Notes: generated by a model from the letters alone, not told the origin. DNA of 49,782 bases from DATAXP01 sp036272935 (GCA_036272935.1 DATAXP010000053.1:1-49782); one strand, 5' to 3'. Shown: positions 1 through 8,758, numbered from the stretch's first letter. Numbers and translations: made by a program.

Positions 1-2
1 GC

Positions 3-344
3 TTTCGCCAGGAAGATGGGTTTCGCGATCACAAACAACGCCTCGGCATGGAGGAATGTCGTGCTTGGACCAAGGAGCCGATCCTGCGCACGTTTCAGGT
101 GCAGATGCTCGCGCTCACGCTGCTGCGACTGGTGCAATTCCCACTCGACGCGGCTCGGGGCCCTCGTTGGCGACCCGCACCGCCTTGGAACCCCGACAAG
201 AAGCACGCCTCGATCCTCGATCTGCGGCGATTGTTTTGGAGACACCGCGCGAGGTTTTCACAACTCGTGGCCGCCTGGGACGACTTGCCAAAACCACCAC
301 AGACCAAATACCACTGCGGCCAACGAACTACGCGGGCCGCGTAA
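3..344 (+). CDS. IS4-like transposase, C-terminal part (cut by window edge)
   Basis: The frame is open from the first bases of the window to a TAA at 342-344 and gives 113 residues. It begins with a segment reading EDGFRDHKQRLG, followed by ECRAWTKEPILRTF. This is the pattern I know from the end of the DDE domain in IS4/IS1634-type transposases (the catalytic Glu region and the conserved Arg/Lys after it). The tail is basic and rich in Trp. The 5' part lies outside the window, so I cannot tell whether the gene is complete. No terminal inverted repeat is evident between its stop and the next gene at 388. Family assignment is by recalled motif only. Confidence 0.6.
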   Translation, partial: FRQEDGFRDHKQRLGMEECRAWTKEPILRTFQVQMLALTLLRLVQFPLDAARGPRWRPAPPWNPDKKHASILDLRRLFWRHRARFSQLVAAWDDLPKPPQTKYHCGQRTTRAA

Positions 345-387
345 TGCCCTAGAAACTACTGCTTAACGGCCGCGGCCGCCGGCCCTC

Positions 388-2325
388 TTACTCGGCGACG
401 TTGCCACGATCGGCCCGTGCCTGGGCTGCCTGGTTGGCATTCTTGTCGTTCATCGTGAAGCCGACGACCATCCAGCCGTCCGCTTCGCTCTGCACGAACG
501 AGCCGCCGAAGCTCAGGTACTTGCGCACCACGGCGAAGTCGGGCAACTTGCTGCCGTCGATCTTTGGCTTGCGTACCTCGCCTTCGGGCGTCTCGCTTTG
601 GAAGATGGCGTTTACCGCCTCGGCCAGTGGCAGGTCGGCCTCGGGTAGCTTGCCTTGACGGATCAGTTCGTAGCTGACGCGGAACCGCTCGTCGTCGCGG
701 GTGAAGCCCTCGGCCGAGTGCGGCCCGCCGTTGAGCTTCGGGAACTGCGCGATCACACGCTGGTAGTCGCCGTCGGGATCGAGGGGCTTTTCGGCGCTTG
801 GATGGCTGAGAATCTGTTCGAGTAGGTCGACGTGCGAGGCGACGAACAGGTAGCCGAGCCCTACGGTCACGGCCGAGTGCGGCATGTGCGGATGGGCTTG
901 ACCCGCAGCGGCCGGCTCGTTACCCACCTGCACCTGCACAGCGGGCACTTGCTGATCCTCGGGAATGATCTCGTAGATTTTGTATTCAGTGTCGCCCGAC
1001 TTGAACGTGCGCAGCTTGACGCTCGGATCATTTTGCATCAGCTTGTCGACCGCGGCGGCGACGGCCTGTTCGTTGGTCGTCTCGGCGGCGAACAATCGTC
1101 GCTGGCTGTGCGGACCGATCGGATCGACATTGTCGGTCTGGATCGAGCAGCGTGTGCCCAGATGGGCAATCAGGTCGTGCTTTACGTCGATCTGCGGACC
1201 GTTGGGGTCGGTCTTCATGCTGTCGATCACGTCGTTCCACACACCCTGCTCCCCTTCGCCGACGATCTCGTCGAACAGGGTGCCGAAGTTGTCGAACGCG
1301 TTGTTCATCTCCCAGCGGAAGGTCATGTAGCTCGCCACATCCGAGGGCACCCAGCTCTCGGGCGCGTGCACGCTGGCATTGGGGAACGTGAGCATCCGCA
1401 TCGCGCGGGCGTACGGTGGCGGGGCGAACACCTTGCTGCGGTGGACCACGCCGTACGGTCCGGCGGCCAGGGTGACGTAACCGCCGATGGCGCGGATGGC
1501 GGTGAAGCCTTCCTTCTTGGCGATCGCCACGAGGTCGCGCGTCGGCTTGCGGGACAACGAGTTCTGCATCGCCTCGCCCGCCGCGGCGGGGTCGACCCAC
1601 CAGCGCAGGTGCGGCTCGAACTCGGCGGCTTGCTTCGCGCAGCGCTCGTTCACGTTTCGGTAAGCAGCCACGCTGGCCAGCGAATCGGGCTTCGGCGTGC
1701 GCAGGCGGCTGAGCACTTGATCGAGCAGGCCTAGATTATCGGAGATGCCAAGCACGCCATTCTCGATCACGTACACCGCCTGGACCGCCTGCTTGCGCTT
1801 GCCCTTCGGCGGGATGTCGTACACGGTTACCGGCGCGTTGGCGTAGCGGCTGGCGTGCATCGACCGCTTCGCGCCGTTGCGTTGCAGCACGCCGTCGACC
1901 TTCTGCAACATCTGGCCGGCAGCCTGCAGGTTGTTCGTCACGTCGATCAGTGCCACGCCGGCCGCTCGACCGTCGGGCATCTGCACCAAGGCGACGGCGG
2001 TTTCGCCGGTCGGCAGCTTTTCCAAATCGCCGAACGTGATGCCGACGCGGTCCTCAATCAGCAGGTCTTTGGCGTGAAGCTGCCGCTTTAAGTCCGCATG
2101 GAACGGCTGCATTGCCGGGTCGTCCAACAGGCGGCCGATCGGGGTTCTCTGCCAGGCGGCGAGCAGCTTAGGCATGTCGGGGACCGACAGGTACGCCTTC
2201 GTGGCGGCCGGCAGCACCTGCTCGCTCGGCGGCATCGCCGCTTCCGCTAGTGCCCCTTGAAACGACGCGATCAGCAAGCCGAGCGCCAAAGATCGGAAGC
2301 GAATACAGCGCGGTGTGGAGTGCAT
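388..2325 (-). CDS. secreted protein of unknown function (DUF3352-like)
   Basis: 645 residues. The N-terminus has a positively charged start, a hydrophobic core (LALGLLIASFQ) and an AxA-type cleavage region (ALAEAAM), so it is probably exported by Sec. The mature part starts with a planctomycete-style segment, LPAATKAYLSVPDMPKLLAAW, then TPIGRLLDDPAMQPF. I associate these with large secreted proteins of the DUF3352-like group, whose function is unknown. There are no enzyme motifs or membrane segments after the signal. I chose ATG at 2325. A TTG one codon upstream is also possible, and a weak GGAG lies 11 bases before the ATG. It is divergent from the HD gene at 2525. It could be a periplasmic protein tied to membrane or stress physiology, but nothing in the sequence shows this. 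Confidence 0.75.
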   Translation of the reverse strand: MHSTPRCIRFRSLALGLLIASFQGALAEAAMPPSEQVLPAATKAYLSVPDMPKLLAAWQRTPIGRLLDDPAMQPFHADLKRQLHAKDLLIEDRVGITFGDLEKLPTGETAVALVQMPDGRAAGVALIDVTNNLQAAGQMLQKVDGVLQRNGAKRSMHASRYANAPVTVYDIPPKGKRKQAVQAVYVIENGVLGISDNLGLLDQVLSRLRTPKPDSLASVAAYRNVNERCAKQAAEFEPHLRWWVDPAAAGEAMQNSLSRKPTRDLVAIAKKEGFTAIRAIGGYVTLAAGPYGVVHRSKVFAPPPYARAMRMLTFPNASVHAPESWVPSDVASYMTFRWEMNNAFDNFGTLFDEIVGEGEQGVWNDVIDSMKTDPNGPQIDVKHDLIAHLGTRCSIQTDNVDPIGPHSQRRLFAAETTNEQAVAAAVDKLMQNDPSVKLRTFKSGDTEYKIYEIIPEDQQVPAVQVQVGNEPAAAGQAHPHMPHSAVTVGLGYLFVASHVDLLEQILSHPSAEKPLDPDGDYQRVIAQFPKLNGGPHSAEGFTRDDERFRVSYELIRQGKLPEADLPLAEAVNAIFQSETPEGEVRKPKIDGSKLPDFAVVRKYLSFGGSFVQSEADGWMVVGFTMNDKNANQAAQARADRGNVAE

Positions 2326-2524
2326 CAATGCAGATTCTCCGAGAGCAGGAGCAGGGCGCCTCTACGTGCCACCGGGGTAGGCGTTATATTCAACATCCGT
2401 GTCGCCAGCTCCCCGCCGCCGCCAGCGAGACACGGCCGGAAGTTTAACCCGCTAAGGAATTTAATTCCATACTGATCGGCCTCGCGCGGCCTCGCCGACC
2501 GCGCGAAATACGCACTCCACCGCC

Positions 2525-3937
2525 ATGCACGATTTCCAGCACGAAGCACTCAGCCACGATCCGGTCCACGGCTACCTGGCCTTCTCGACCGACGCCGACT
2601 CACCGGGCGAAGTCGCCGAGCGCCACGTGATCGACCACCCGTGGGTGCAACGGCTGCGCCAAATCTACCAACTGCAGACAGCGTTTTGGGTCTTCCCGTC
2701 GGCCGAGCACAGCCGCTTTCAGCACGTGCTCGGCGCGATGCACCTGGCCGGCCGCGCCGTCGAGGCGCTTTACGACTCGCTGGCCGAAGTCTGCCCCGAT
2801 GTGCCAAGCCGGGCCTATGTCGAGTCGCTGGCACGCCTGGCGGCCCTGCTGCACGACGTCGGTCACGGGCCGTTCGGCCACTTTTTCGACGAGCACTACC
2901 TGCGCCGCTACGGGCTGACGCACGAGACGCTCGGCAGCCGGATCATCACCGACGAGCTGGGGCCGCTGCTGCGCCGCGTACGGCGCAACCCCAACGGCGC
3001 GCTGCGGGCCGACGAAACGATCGACCCGGCGCAGATTGCCTTTCTGATCATGCGCCCCGGAGCGGTCGAATCGGCGACCGACTCGGCTGCCGCGACGCCG
3101 CGCTGGCTCGAACTGCTGCGCAGCCTGTTCGCGGGACTGTACACGGTCGACAACATGGACTTCGTGCTCCGCGACGCCTACGCCTCGGGCTACAGCGCCC
3201 GGGCGTTCGATCTCGATCGCCTGCTGCACTACAGCTTCTTCAGTCCCGCGGGATTGGCGATCCACGCCCGTGGATTGCCGGCCCTGGTTCGCTTCCTGGG
3301 CGTGCGTGCCGAGCTGTTCCGCACCCTGTACTTCCACCGCACGGTGAGGTCGATCGACCTGACGCTGGCCGATCTGTTTGCCGACAGCGGCGACGCGCTC
3401 TTTCCGGGCAATCCTTTGGAGCATCTCGACGCCTACCGGCAATTCACCGATTGGTCGCTGCTGGTCGATGTGGCACGCTGGCCGCGCTCGAGCGACACCC
3501 GACATCGCGAACTGGGCGAGCGGTGGAGTGCGCTATTGCGCCGCGAGATTCGCTGGAAGATGGCCGCCGAGCGCACGGTGTTCTTCGATCCCGCGGCCTC
3601 AGAGACCGGCAGCATCTTCAGCCGGGCCGAGTTCTTCGAGCAAGCACTCCGCGACGCGCTGCCTGCGGGACTGCGCAACCTGCCGCTGCGTGTCGACGTG
3701 CCGCGGCACATGCACCGCCCCGGCACGCGCGGCGCTGCGCAGGGAGTGAACTTCTTATTCGACCCTGCGCGCAACGAGGTGCGGCCGCTCGACGACAGCG
3801 AGCTGTACCGGCAGTTGCCGCTGAGTTTTCGCCTGTGCCGCGTGTATGCCGAGAGCCGCGAGCACAACGCAGTCATCGCCGCCGCGCTCGACGCGCTGGT
3901 GGGCACGGTAGGGCTGGATGACAGGACGAACATGTGA
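2525..3937 (+). CDS. HD-domain phosphohydrolase, SAMHD1/dGTPase-like
   Basis: 470 residues. The H...HD...D metal site is complete: H67 in EHSRFQHVLG, H110-D111 in ALLHDVGHGPFGH, and D209 in TVDNMDF. The order and spacing match the COG1078/SAMHD1 family, which hydrolyses dNTPs to nucleosides and triphosphate. D217 sits where SAMHD1 has a substrate-contacting Asp. N210 and F213 replace the Lys and Tyr that contact substrate in SAMHD1, so substrate choice may differ. The opening HDPVHGYL is also typical of the family (DPVHGxI). There is no signal peptide, so the enzyme is cytoplasmic. The gene stands alone on its strand after a 199-bp divergent gap shared with the secreted protein at 388-2325. 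A dNTPase is the best guess; the substrate is unproven. Confidence 0.85.
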   Translation: MHDFQHEALSHDPVHGYLAFSTDADSPGEVAERHVIDHPWVQRLRQIYQLQTAFWVFPSAEHSRFQHVLGAMHLAGRAVEALYDSLAEVCPDVPSRAYVESLARLAALLHDVGHGPFGHFFDEHYLRRYGLTHETLGSRIITDELGPLLRRVRRNPNGALRADETIDPAQIAFLIMRPGAVESATDSAAATPRWLELLRSLFAGLYTVDNMDFVLRDAYASGYSARAFDLDRLLHYSFFSPAGLAIHARGLPALVRFLGVRAELFRTLYFHRTVRSIDLTLADLFADSGDALFPGNPLEHLDAYRQFTDWSLLVDVARWPRSSDTRHRELGERWSALLRREIRWKMAAERTVFFDPAASETGSIFSRAEFFEQALRDALPAGLRNLPLRVDVPRHMHRPGTRGAAQGVNFLFDPARNEVRPLDDSELYRQLPLSFRLCRVYAESREHNAVIAAALDALVGTVGLDDRTNM

Positions 3938-4014
3938 CCTCGACAGCCGCGCGGCGAGATTTTATCTTCTCCCCCATGGCGACTACGTAGTCCTGAAGGA
4001 GTGAGAACCTGGCG

Positions 4015-4926
4015 ATGAATCACGGATGGTGGATGTGCGGTGTAATGTTGCTGTCGACGCTGGCAACAGGGGCCTCGGCCGCTCCGATCGTCCCCGGCAC
4101 CGGCACGCGCGCCGTGGTGGTCGACGACTTCGAAGACCCTGAATGGGTGTACGTGCCCAACGAACCCAAAAGCAGCAGCAACATCGACAAGCAGCAGCGA
4201 CCGCCGATGGGACGCGCCAAAGGCGGCGGCGTGTACGAGAGCGGCCTGCGCGGCCAGCCCGACATCATCCGTCGCGTGCCGACGCCCGAAGGGGGCCTGT
4301 CCGGCAGCAACGGCGCCCTGCTCATGCGATCGCTGCGCACCGGCGTGCCCAACTTCGTCACCAACGAGAACCAGCAAGACGACCTGATCATGAACGTCGC
4401 GGCCAAGATCAACGGCTACATGCTGCCGGCCTGGTCGCCGAGCGCCGTGGTGCGCGTCTACGTACCGCCCTTCGACCAGTGGGAGCAGCGCACCGGCAGC
4501 AGCTTCGGTTTCCGTGCCGACTGCCGCGGTCGCAAGCCGGGGCGCGACGAGAAGTCGGAAGCCTACTGGCCCGGCTTCTTCATCCAGTTCCTCAAGGCCG
4601 ACGGCCGAGGGCGCAAGGAAGATTCAGGCATCATCCTGATCCGCGGCAACCAGTACGGCCACGAGGTCCCCGGTCCGGCGATCACCGAATCCGGCTGGTG
4701 GACCCTGGGCATGTCGTTCAGCCCCGATGGCCAGATCCACTTTTACGCCCGCAAGGGCGTTGAAGACCTGCAGGCTTCCGACCGACTCGCCTCGTATTAC
4801 TGCTACGGCTTCCGCTGCGAGCGATTCCACTCGGTCTTCTTCAACATCTCGAACTTCGACAACGGCCACAGTTGGTCGACGCCGTGGATCGTTGACGATC
4901 CGGCGGTGTACTTCACGCGGCGTTGA
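4015..4926 (+). CDS. secreted protein of unknown function
   Basis: 303 residues. The first 23 or so residues form a signal peptide (hydrophobic GVMLLSTLATG, cleavage near ASAAP). The mature protein begins with VVVDDFEDPEW, which resembles the start of jelly-roll or concanavalin-like carbohydrate-associated domains that open with 'DDFED'. It has many Trp, Gly and aromatic residues (SGWWTLGMSFSP, FFNISNFDNGHSW), as expected for an all-beta extracellular domain. I recognise no catalytic motif and cannot name the family. An AGGAG-like site (GAAGGAGTG, about 3994-4002) lies upstream of the ATG. The 125-bp repeat element at 4948 follows the stop codon by 21 bases. Confidence 0.75.
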   Translation: MNHGWWMCGVMLLSTLATGASAAPIVPGTGTRAVVVDDFEDPEWVYVPNEPKSSSNIDKQQRPPMGRAKGGGVYESGLRGQPDIIRRVPTPEGGLSGSNGALLMRSLRTGVPNFVTNENQQDDLIMNVAAKINGYMLPAWSPSAVVRVYVPPFDQWEQRTGSSFGFRADCRGRKPGRDEKSEAYWPGFFIQFLKADGRGRKEDSGIILIRGNQYGHEVPGPAITESGWWTLGMSFSPDGQIHFYARKGVEDLQASDRLASYYCYGFRCERFHSVFFNISNFDNGHSWSTPWIVDDPAVYFTRR

Positions 4927-4947
4927 GACGCGCGGCGACGGCGACGA

Positions 4948-5072
4948 AGAGCCTATCCGAAAACCGCGTGGGGCAGGCATTCTTGCCTGCCTTCGGCGAC
5001 CCTTTTTCTCGGCAGGCAAGAATGCCTGCCCCACGCGAAACCCCTTGGTGCGGCGGTTTTCGGATAGGCTCT
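4948..5072. repeat. 125-bp MITE-like element with 20-bp TIRs and two REP-like hairpins
   Basis: Perfect 20-bp terminal inverted repeats at 4948-4967 and 5053-5072 (AGAGCCTATCCGAAAACCGC and its complement). Inside are two inverted hairpins with the stem GGCAGGCA/TGCCTGCC, loops TTCT and AGAA, separated by a short spacer. The right end supplies two bases of the stop codon of the lipoprotein gene at 5071-5910. A second copy is at 16748-16871. A core-only relative without TIRs is at 8117-8188. There is no coding capacity. Confidence 0.85.
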
Positions 5073-5910
5073 AATATGGGAAGGGCTGCATGGCCCGTGG
5101 CTGCTGCGCAGGCGCCTGCGGGACGGCTCCCTGCGGCGCCATTTGTTGCGGCATCTGCTGCATGGCGGGCGCAGCGCCTTGAACCGGCATGCCACCGGCC
5201 GCTGGCGCCATGGGCTGCCCAACCGGCGAGGCCATCGCCACCATCTGCACCTGCTGTTGCTGCTGCTGCGGCTGAGTCCGAGCGATATTGGGCAGGTCGA
5301 GGCCGTTTTCGCTTTGCCCGGTGCGATAGCGGATTTCGTCGGCCACATCGCCGCGCACCAGCGAGCCGCCACCCATGACGCTCAGGTTGTTGTGATTCGA
5401 CCGGGCGAGCAAATAGTCGCCGTTAATCACCGGCTGCTTGGTCCTCACATCGTAGGCGATCACGAGCAGCTTGGCGGTCCCCATCGCTTTCGTTCGCTCG
5501 AACAGCGCCATCTTGGGAACGGAGATCGGCGACGGCGGCGGCAGCGGAATCTGCGGGATGCCCAGGAACAGGTCGTTGCGGTCGGTCCCCACGGCGCCGC
5601 TGCCGACCTCGACCACGACGTCGGCATCCTCGGCCTTGCCCACCAGCGTCGAGCCGTTGGCCAGCAGCCGATGGTGCATCGAAACGATCACGTAGTTCTT
5701 GTCGACGCAGTCGAGGTACTGCGTGTCGAGGTATACCTTGGCGTATCGCACCGGCGCCAGATCGACCTGGTTCAACGACCGGTCGACGGCCGTCGAGATC
5801 AGCAACTGCTCGAGCCCCGTGCGGGCGGTGTCCGACTGCTTGGCCGTGGCGCAACCCAGGCACGTGGCGACAAGCAACCCGGCGATCGATCGATGGACGC
5901 GAAACGACAT
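5071..5910 (-). CDS. lipoprotein, DUF6655-like
   Basis: 279 residues from the ATG at 5910. The open frame extends further upstream but only into non-coding-looking sequence that includes a CCCAAAT repeat. The N-terminus has a hydrophobic core and the lipobox LGCA, with lipidation expected at Cys about 20. The central part (TARTGLEQLLISTAVDRSLNQ, then VDKNYVIVSMHHRLLANG) recalls the planctomycete family DUF6655, whose function is unknown. The last 80 residues are low-complexity, rich in Gln, Met, Pro and Ala. The stop TAG overlaps the end of the 4948-5072 element, so the insertion or the repeat may have reset the C-terminus. It is divergent from htpG. Confidence 0.7.
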   Translation of the reverse strand: MSFRVHRSIAGLLVATCLGCATAKQSDTARTGLEQLLISTAVDRSLNQVDLAPVRYAKVYLDTQYLDCVDKNYVIVSMHHRLLANGSTLVGKAEDADVVVEVGSGAVGTDRNDLFLGIPQIPLPPPSPISVPKMALFERTKAMGTAKLLVIAYDVRTKQPVINGDYLLARSNHNNLSVMGGGSLVRGDVADEIRYRTGQSENGLDLPNIARTQPQQQQQQVQMVAMASPVGQPMAPAAGGMPVQGAAPAMQQMPQQMAPQGAVPQAPAQQPRAMQPFPY

Positions 5911-6048
5911 GGCCTTGCTCCCCCGTTCTCGAACACACTCAGAGGCAACCTTAACGGGTGTATCGGTCGTGACGGCTGTAGGGATCAGAAAAACCTTGCC
6001 TTGCCGATGGGGGTTTGCGATCGGACTGCCAAAATGGCTGAGGGACCG

Positions 6049-6081
6049 AAATCCCAAATCCCAAGCTCCAAGTCCCAAACC
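6049..6081. repeat. CCCAAAT-type word repeat
   Basis: Degenerate tandem of a 7-8 base word (AATCCCAA, AAGCTCCAAG, TCCCAAA) in the 274-bp divergent gap between the lipoprotein and htpG. It resembles the other word-like arrays in this window (10203, 13165, 24038, 26552, 29308). The rest of the gap presumably holds both promoters, but I see no convincing -10/-35 pair. Confidence 0.6.
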
Positions 6082-6184
6082 GATCGCGCCAAAGTAATTG
6101 CGTTCGCGACCTCGCCGGGGCACGCTGCTTGCTTTCGCACTCTTGTTTCAAGCTATCCCCTGCCATCACTACCCACACAGCAAC

Positions 6185-8113
6185 ATGCCCGATACCGCGA
6201 CCGCCCCGGCCAAGAGCCACGAGTTCAAGGCCGAGATCAAGCAACTGCTCGACATCCTGATCCACTCGGTCTACACGTCGAAGGAAATCTTCCTCCGTGA
6301 GCTGATCTCCAACGCGACCGACGCCCTAGAAAAGGTGCGGTTCATGCAGGCCTCGGGCTCGGCAATCCACACCGCCGACTTGCCGCTGGAGATTCGCCTC
6401 GAGACGCGCTCCGAAGGCGATCGCAAGGTGCTGGTCGTTGCCGACTCCGGCGTGGGCATGACGGCCGACGAAGTCCACGAGAACATCGGCACCATCGCCC
6501 ATAGCGGGGCGGCGTCGTTCCTGGAGCAACTCAAGGCGCAGCCGGCGGGCGAAACGGAAAAGAGCGACGGCTCGCAGCAACTCAGCCTGATCGGCCGCTT
6601 CGGCGTCGGGTTCTACTCGGTATTCATGGTTGCCGATCGCGTGGTGCTCACGACGCGCTCGGCCCGACCCGATGCCAAACCGGTTGAATGGACCAGCGAC
6701 GGCCTGGGAAGCTATTCGCTCGTCACGCTCGACGAGGACCGTCCCCGCGGCACACGCATCGAAATCCATCTCAAAAAGGACGATGAACGCTTTGCCGACG
6801 AACACGAGCTGAAAGCCGCCATCCAGCGCTACTCGAACTTCGTCCCCTTCCCGGTGCTCGTCGACGGCACGCGCGTCAACCAAACCTCGGCCCTGTGGCG
6901 CGAGCCGCCTTCGCAGGTTAAGCCCGAGCAATACAACGAATTCTTCAAGCTCGTCGGCCACGATGTCGAAGACCCGCTGCTCACGATGCACTTCGGGGCC
7001 GACGCGCCGTTGCAGTACTCGGCGCTGTTGTTCGTGCCGGCGAGCAATCCCGAATCGCTGGGCTTCGGCCGCGGCGAGGTGAGCCTGCACCTGTACGTGA
7101 AGCGAGTGCTGATCGACAGCGAAAACAAGATACTGCTGCCCGAGTACCTGCGCTTCGTGCGCGGCGCGGTCGAGAGCGACGATCTGCCGCTGAACGTCTC
7201 GCGCGAAACGCTGCAGGAGAACCGGCTGGTCGCCAAGATTCGCGAAGCGCTCACTCGCCGCGTGCTCGACGACTTGTTGGACCTGGCCAAACAGAAGCCC
7301 GAGGAGTACGCAAAGTTCTGGCGCACCTTTGGCCGCATCCTCAAGGAAGGTTGTAACGATTGGTCGCACCGCGAGAAGTTCCAACACCTGCTGCGGTTCA
7401 ACTCGTCGCGGCACAGCGACGGCGAAGGCTTGGTGAGCCTGGCCGAGTATGTCGAGGCGATGCCGGTCGGTCAGCCGGCCATCTATTATCTCAGCGGCGC
7501 CAGTCGAGAAGCGCTGCTGCGCGATCCGCGGCTCGAACTGTTCCGCAAGAAGAAGATCGAGGTGCTGTACCTCACTGAGGTGGCCGACGAGTTCGTGCTC
7601 GGCAATTTGGGCAAGTGCCAGGACAGGCCGTTGCTGTCGGCCGATCAGGTGAAGCCCGACGATTTGAAGAATCTTGGCCAGAAGGACAAAACCGAGGAGG
7701 CGAAGCCCGAAGTTCCCGAGCTTGACATCGCCCCGGTGATCGTGCGGTTCAAGGAGATTCTGGGCGACCGAGTCGTTGACGTACGTCCCAGCGATCGGCT
7801 CGTCGATTCGCCGGCCTGCCTGGTGGGCGATGACGCGCAGCAGTCGGGCCATATCGACAAGATCATGCGCATGATGCAGAAGAACACCGACTTGCCGCGG
7901 CGCGTGCTCGAGCTGAACCCGCGGCACCGGCTCGTTCAGAACCTTGCCCGGCTGGCGCAGCGCGACGCCCACGATCCGTTCCTCGAACGGGCCTGCGAAC
8001 AACTGTTCGAAGGGAGCATGCTGGTCGACGGTTACCTAGCCGATCCGCACCGGTTGGTCGAGCGGATGAACGCGATCCTCGAAGATGCTGCGTCGACCAA
8101 GGCGGGGGCGTAA
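6185..8113 (+). CDS. htpG: molecular chaperone HtpG (bacterial Hsp90)
   Basis: 642 residues, the normal length for HtpG. The N-terminal GHKL ATPase domain is intact: E39 and N43 in FLRELISNATDALEK, D88 in DSGVGMT, and the lid/phosphate loop GRFGVGFYSVF at 137-147. The middle domain follows (YVKRVLI, then the catalytic-loop region NVSRETLQ), then the C-terminal dimerisation domain. The protein is a cytosolic dimer that remodels client proteins with ATP, usually together with DnaK, and is commonly heat-inducible. The start at 6185 is chosen because family homology begins at SHEFKAEIKQLL. The upstream frame to 6098 looks non-coding. No CIRCE element or clear Shine-Dalgarno site is visible. The stop is followed within 3 bases by a REP-like hairpin pair. 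Confidence 0.97.
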   Translation: MPDTATAPAKSHEFKAEIKQLLDILIHSVYTSKEIFLRELISNATDALEKVRFMQASGSAIHTADLPLEIRLETRSEGDRKVLVVADSGVGMTADEVHENIGTIAHSGAASFLEQLKAQPAGETEKSDGSQQLSLIGRFGVGFYSVFMVADRVVLTTRSARPDAKPVEWTSDGLGSYSLVTLDEDRPRGTRIEIHLKKDDERFADEHELKAAIQRYSNFVPFPVLVDGTRVNQTSALWREPPSQVKPEQYNEFFKLVGHDVEDPLLTMHFGADAPLQYSALLFVPASNPESLGFGRGEVSLHLYVKRVLIDSENKILLPEYLRFVRGAVESDDLPLNVSRETLQENRLVAKIREALTRRVLDDLLDLAKQKPEEYAKFWRTFGRILKEGCNDWSHREKFQHLLRFNSSRHSDGEGLVSLAEYVEAMPVGQPAIYYLSGASREALLRDPRLELFRKKKIEVLYLTEVADEFVLGNLGKCQDRPLLSADQVKPDDLKNLGQKDKTEEAKPEVPELDIAPVIVRFKEILGDRVVDVRPSDRLVDSPACLVGDDAQQSGHIDKIMRMMQKNTDLPRRVLELNPRHRLVQNLARLAQRDAHDPFLERACEQLFEGSMLVDGYLADPHRLVERMNAILEDAASTKAGA

Positions 8114-8116
8114 CGC

Positions 8117-8188
8117 CGCGTGGGGCAGGCATTCCTGCCTGCCGTTGGCCACCATGAGGGCAGACAAAAATGTCTGCCCGACGCAACT
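8117..8188. repeat. REP-like hairpin doublet (CAGGCA family)
   Basis: Two hairpins in tandem: GGCAGGCA-TTCC-TGCCTGCC and GGGCAGACA-AAAA-TGTCTGCCC, framed by GCGTGGG and CGACGC. It is the same core as inside the elements at 4948 and 16748 but lacks their terminal inverted repeats. It lies 3 bases after the htpG stop and could work as a transcription terminator or mRNA 3' stabiliser. Confidence 0.75.
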
Positions 8189-8261
8189 TACTTGACTGCT
8201 GCATTCAGCTACACTCTTCCAATACCGACTCGCGCCCGTCCTTCGCCCGAGGAACCACACC

Positions 8262-8549
8262 ATGATTCATCTGCTGGTTGTGTTGACCGTCAAGAACGAG
8301 GCCGACGTTGCGACGGTCGAAGGACTGCTGCGGCAGCAGGCACAATTGTCGCGCAAGGAGCCGGGCTGCGAGCGGTTCAACGTGTACCACTCGCAGAACG
8401 ATCCCAAGGTGTTCATCCTCTGCGAGCACTGGGAGTCGCAGGCGGCCGTCGATGCTCACCGCAAGGCGGTGGCCTACACGACGGTATATCAGCCGAAGGT
8501 GCTGCCGCTCGTCGATCGCGTGCCGCACCCGTCGTCGCTGGTTGAGTAG
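8262..8549 (+). CDS. antibiotic biosynthesis monooxygenase (ABM) domain protein
   Basis: 95 residues, one ABM domain (dimeric alpha/beta-barrel). Hallmarks visible: the first strand IHLLVVLTVK, then LSRKEPGCERFNVYHS, and the strand-helix FILCEHWESQAAVDAHR. The family includes cofactor-free quinol monooxygenases (YgiN type) and haem-degrading enzymes. Nothing here separates these options, and the substrate is unknown. It is cytoplasmic. It stands alone between a REP doublet and a 373-bp gap, so there is no operon context. Upstream bases GAGGAACCACACC may include a Shine-Dalgarno site (GAGGA, 8 bases from the ATG). Confidence 0.88.
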   Translation: MIHLLVVLTVKNEADVATVEGLLRQQAQLSRKEPGCERFNVYHSQNDPKVFILCEHWESQAAVDAHRKAVAYTTVYQPKVLPLVDRVPHPSSLVE

Positions 8550-8583
8550 CGCTCGCCAAAACACTACCCCGCCCGACGCGCCA

Positions 8584-8758
8584 CAACATGATGCAAGTGC
8601 AATCATGCGGGCGTTCCAAGGGGATTGCTAGCCGCGAGCGCGAGCGAGCGGTCTTGGACGTTGCGCTTTCGGGGTGCGCATAAAACCCCTCGCTCGCGCT
8701 CGGGGCTAACAGTTCACCGTTTTGGACATCGTGTTATGCCAGCACTTGCATCATGTTG
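8584..8758. repeat. nested inverted repeat: 17-bp outer arms around a GAGCGCGAGCGAG palindrome
   Basis: Outer arms 8584-8600 (CAACATGATGCAAGTGC) and 8742-8758 are perfect inverted copies. Within them, 8628-8650 (CTAGCCGCGAGCGCGAGCG) and 8687-8710 (complement of TTAGCCCCGAGCGCGAGCG) form an inner inverted pair. The structure fills much of the 8550-8922 gap. I see no gene in the remaining 160 bases, which precede the secretin-like gene and may hold its promoter. Confidence 0.7.

Noticed and set aside
832..1734. 300-codon open frame on the plus strand
   Set aside because: It is the complement of the secreted protein at 388-2325; it has no family signature and the composition typical of antisense frames in GC-rich genes.
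2600..3921. Long open frames on both strands over the HD gene
   Set aside because: The HD frame has a complete metal site and family motifs; the others are Arg/Pro/Ala-rich shadows.
5143..6300. 385-codon plus-strand frame across the lipoprotein, its upstream gap and htpG start
   Set aside because: It runs antisense to the lipoprotein gene and into htpG in another frame; no homology.
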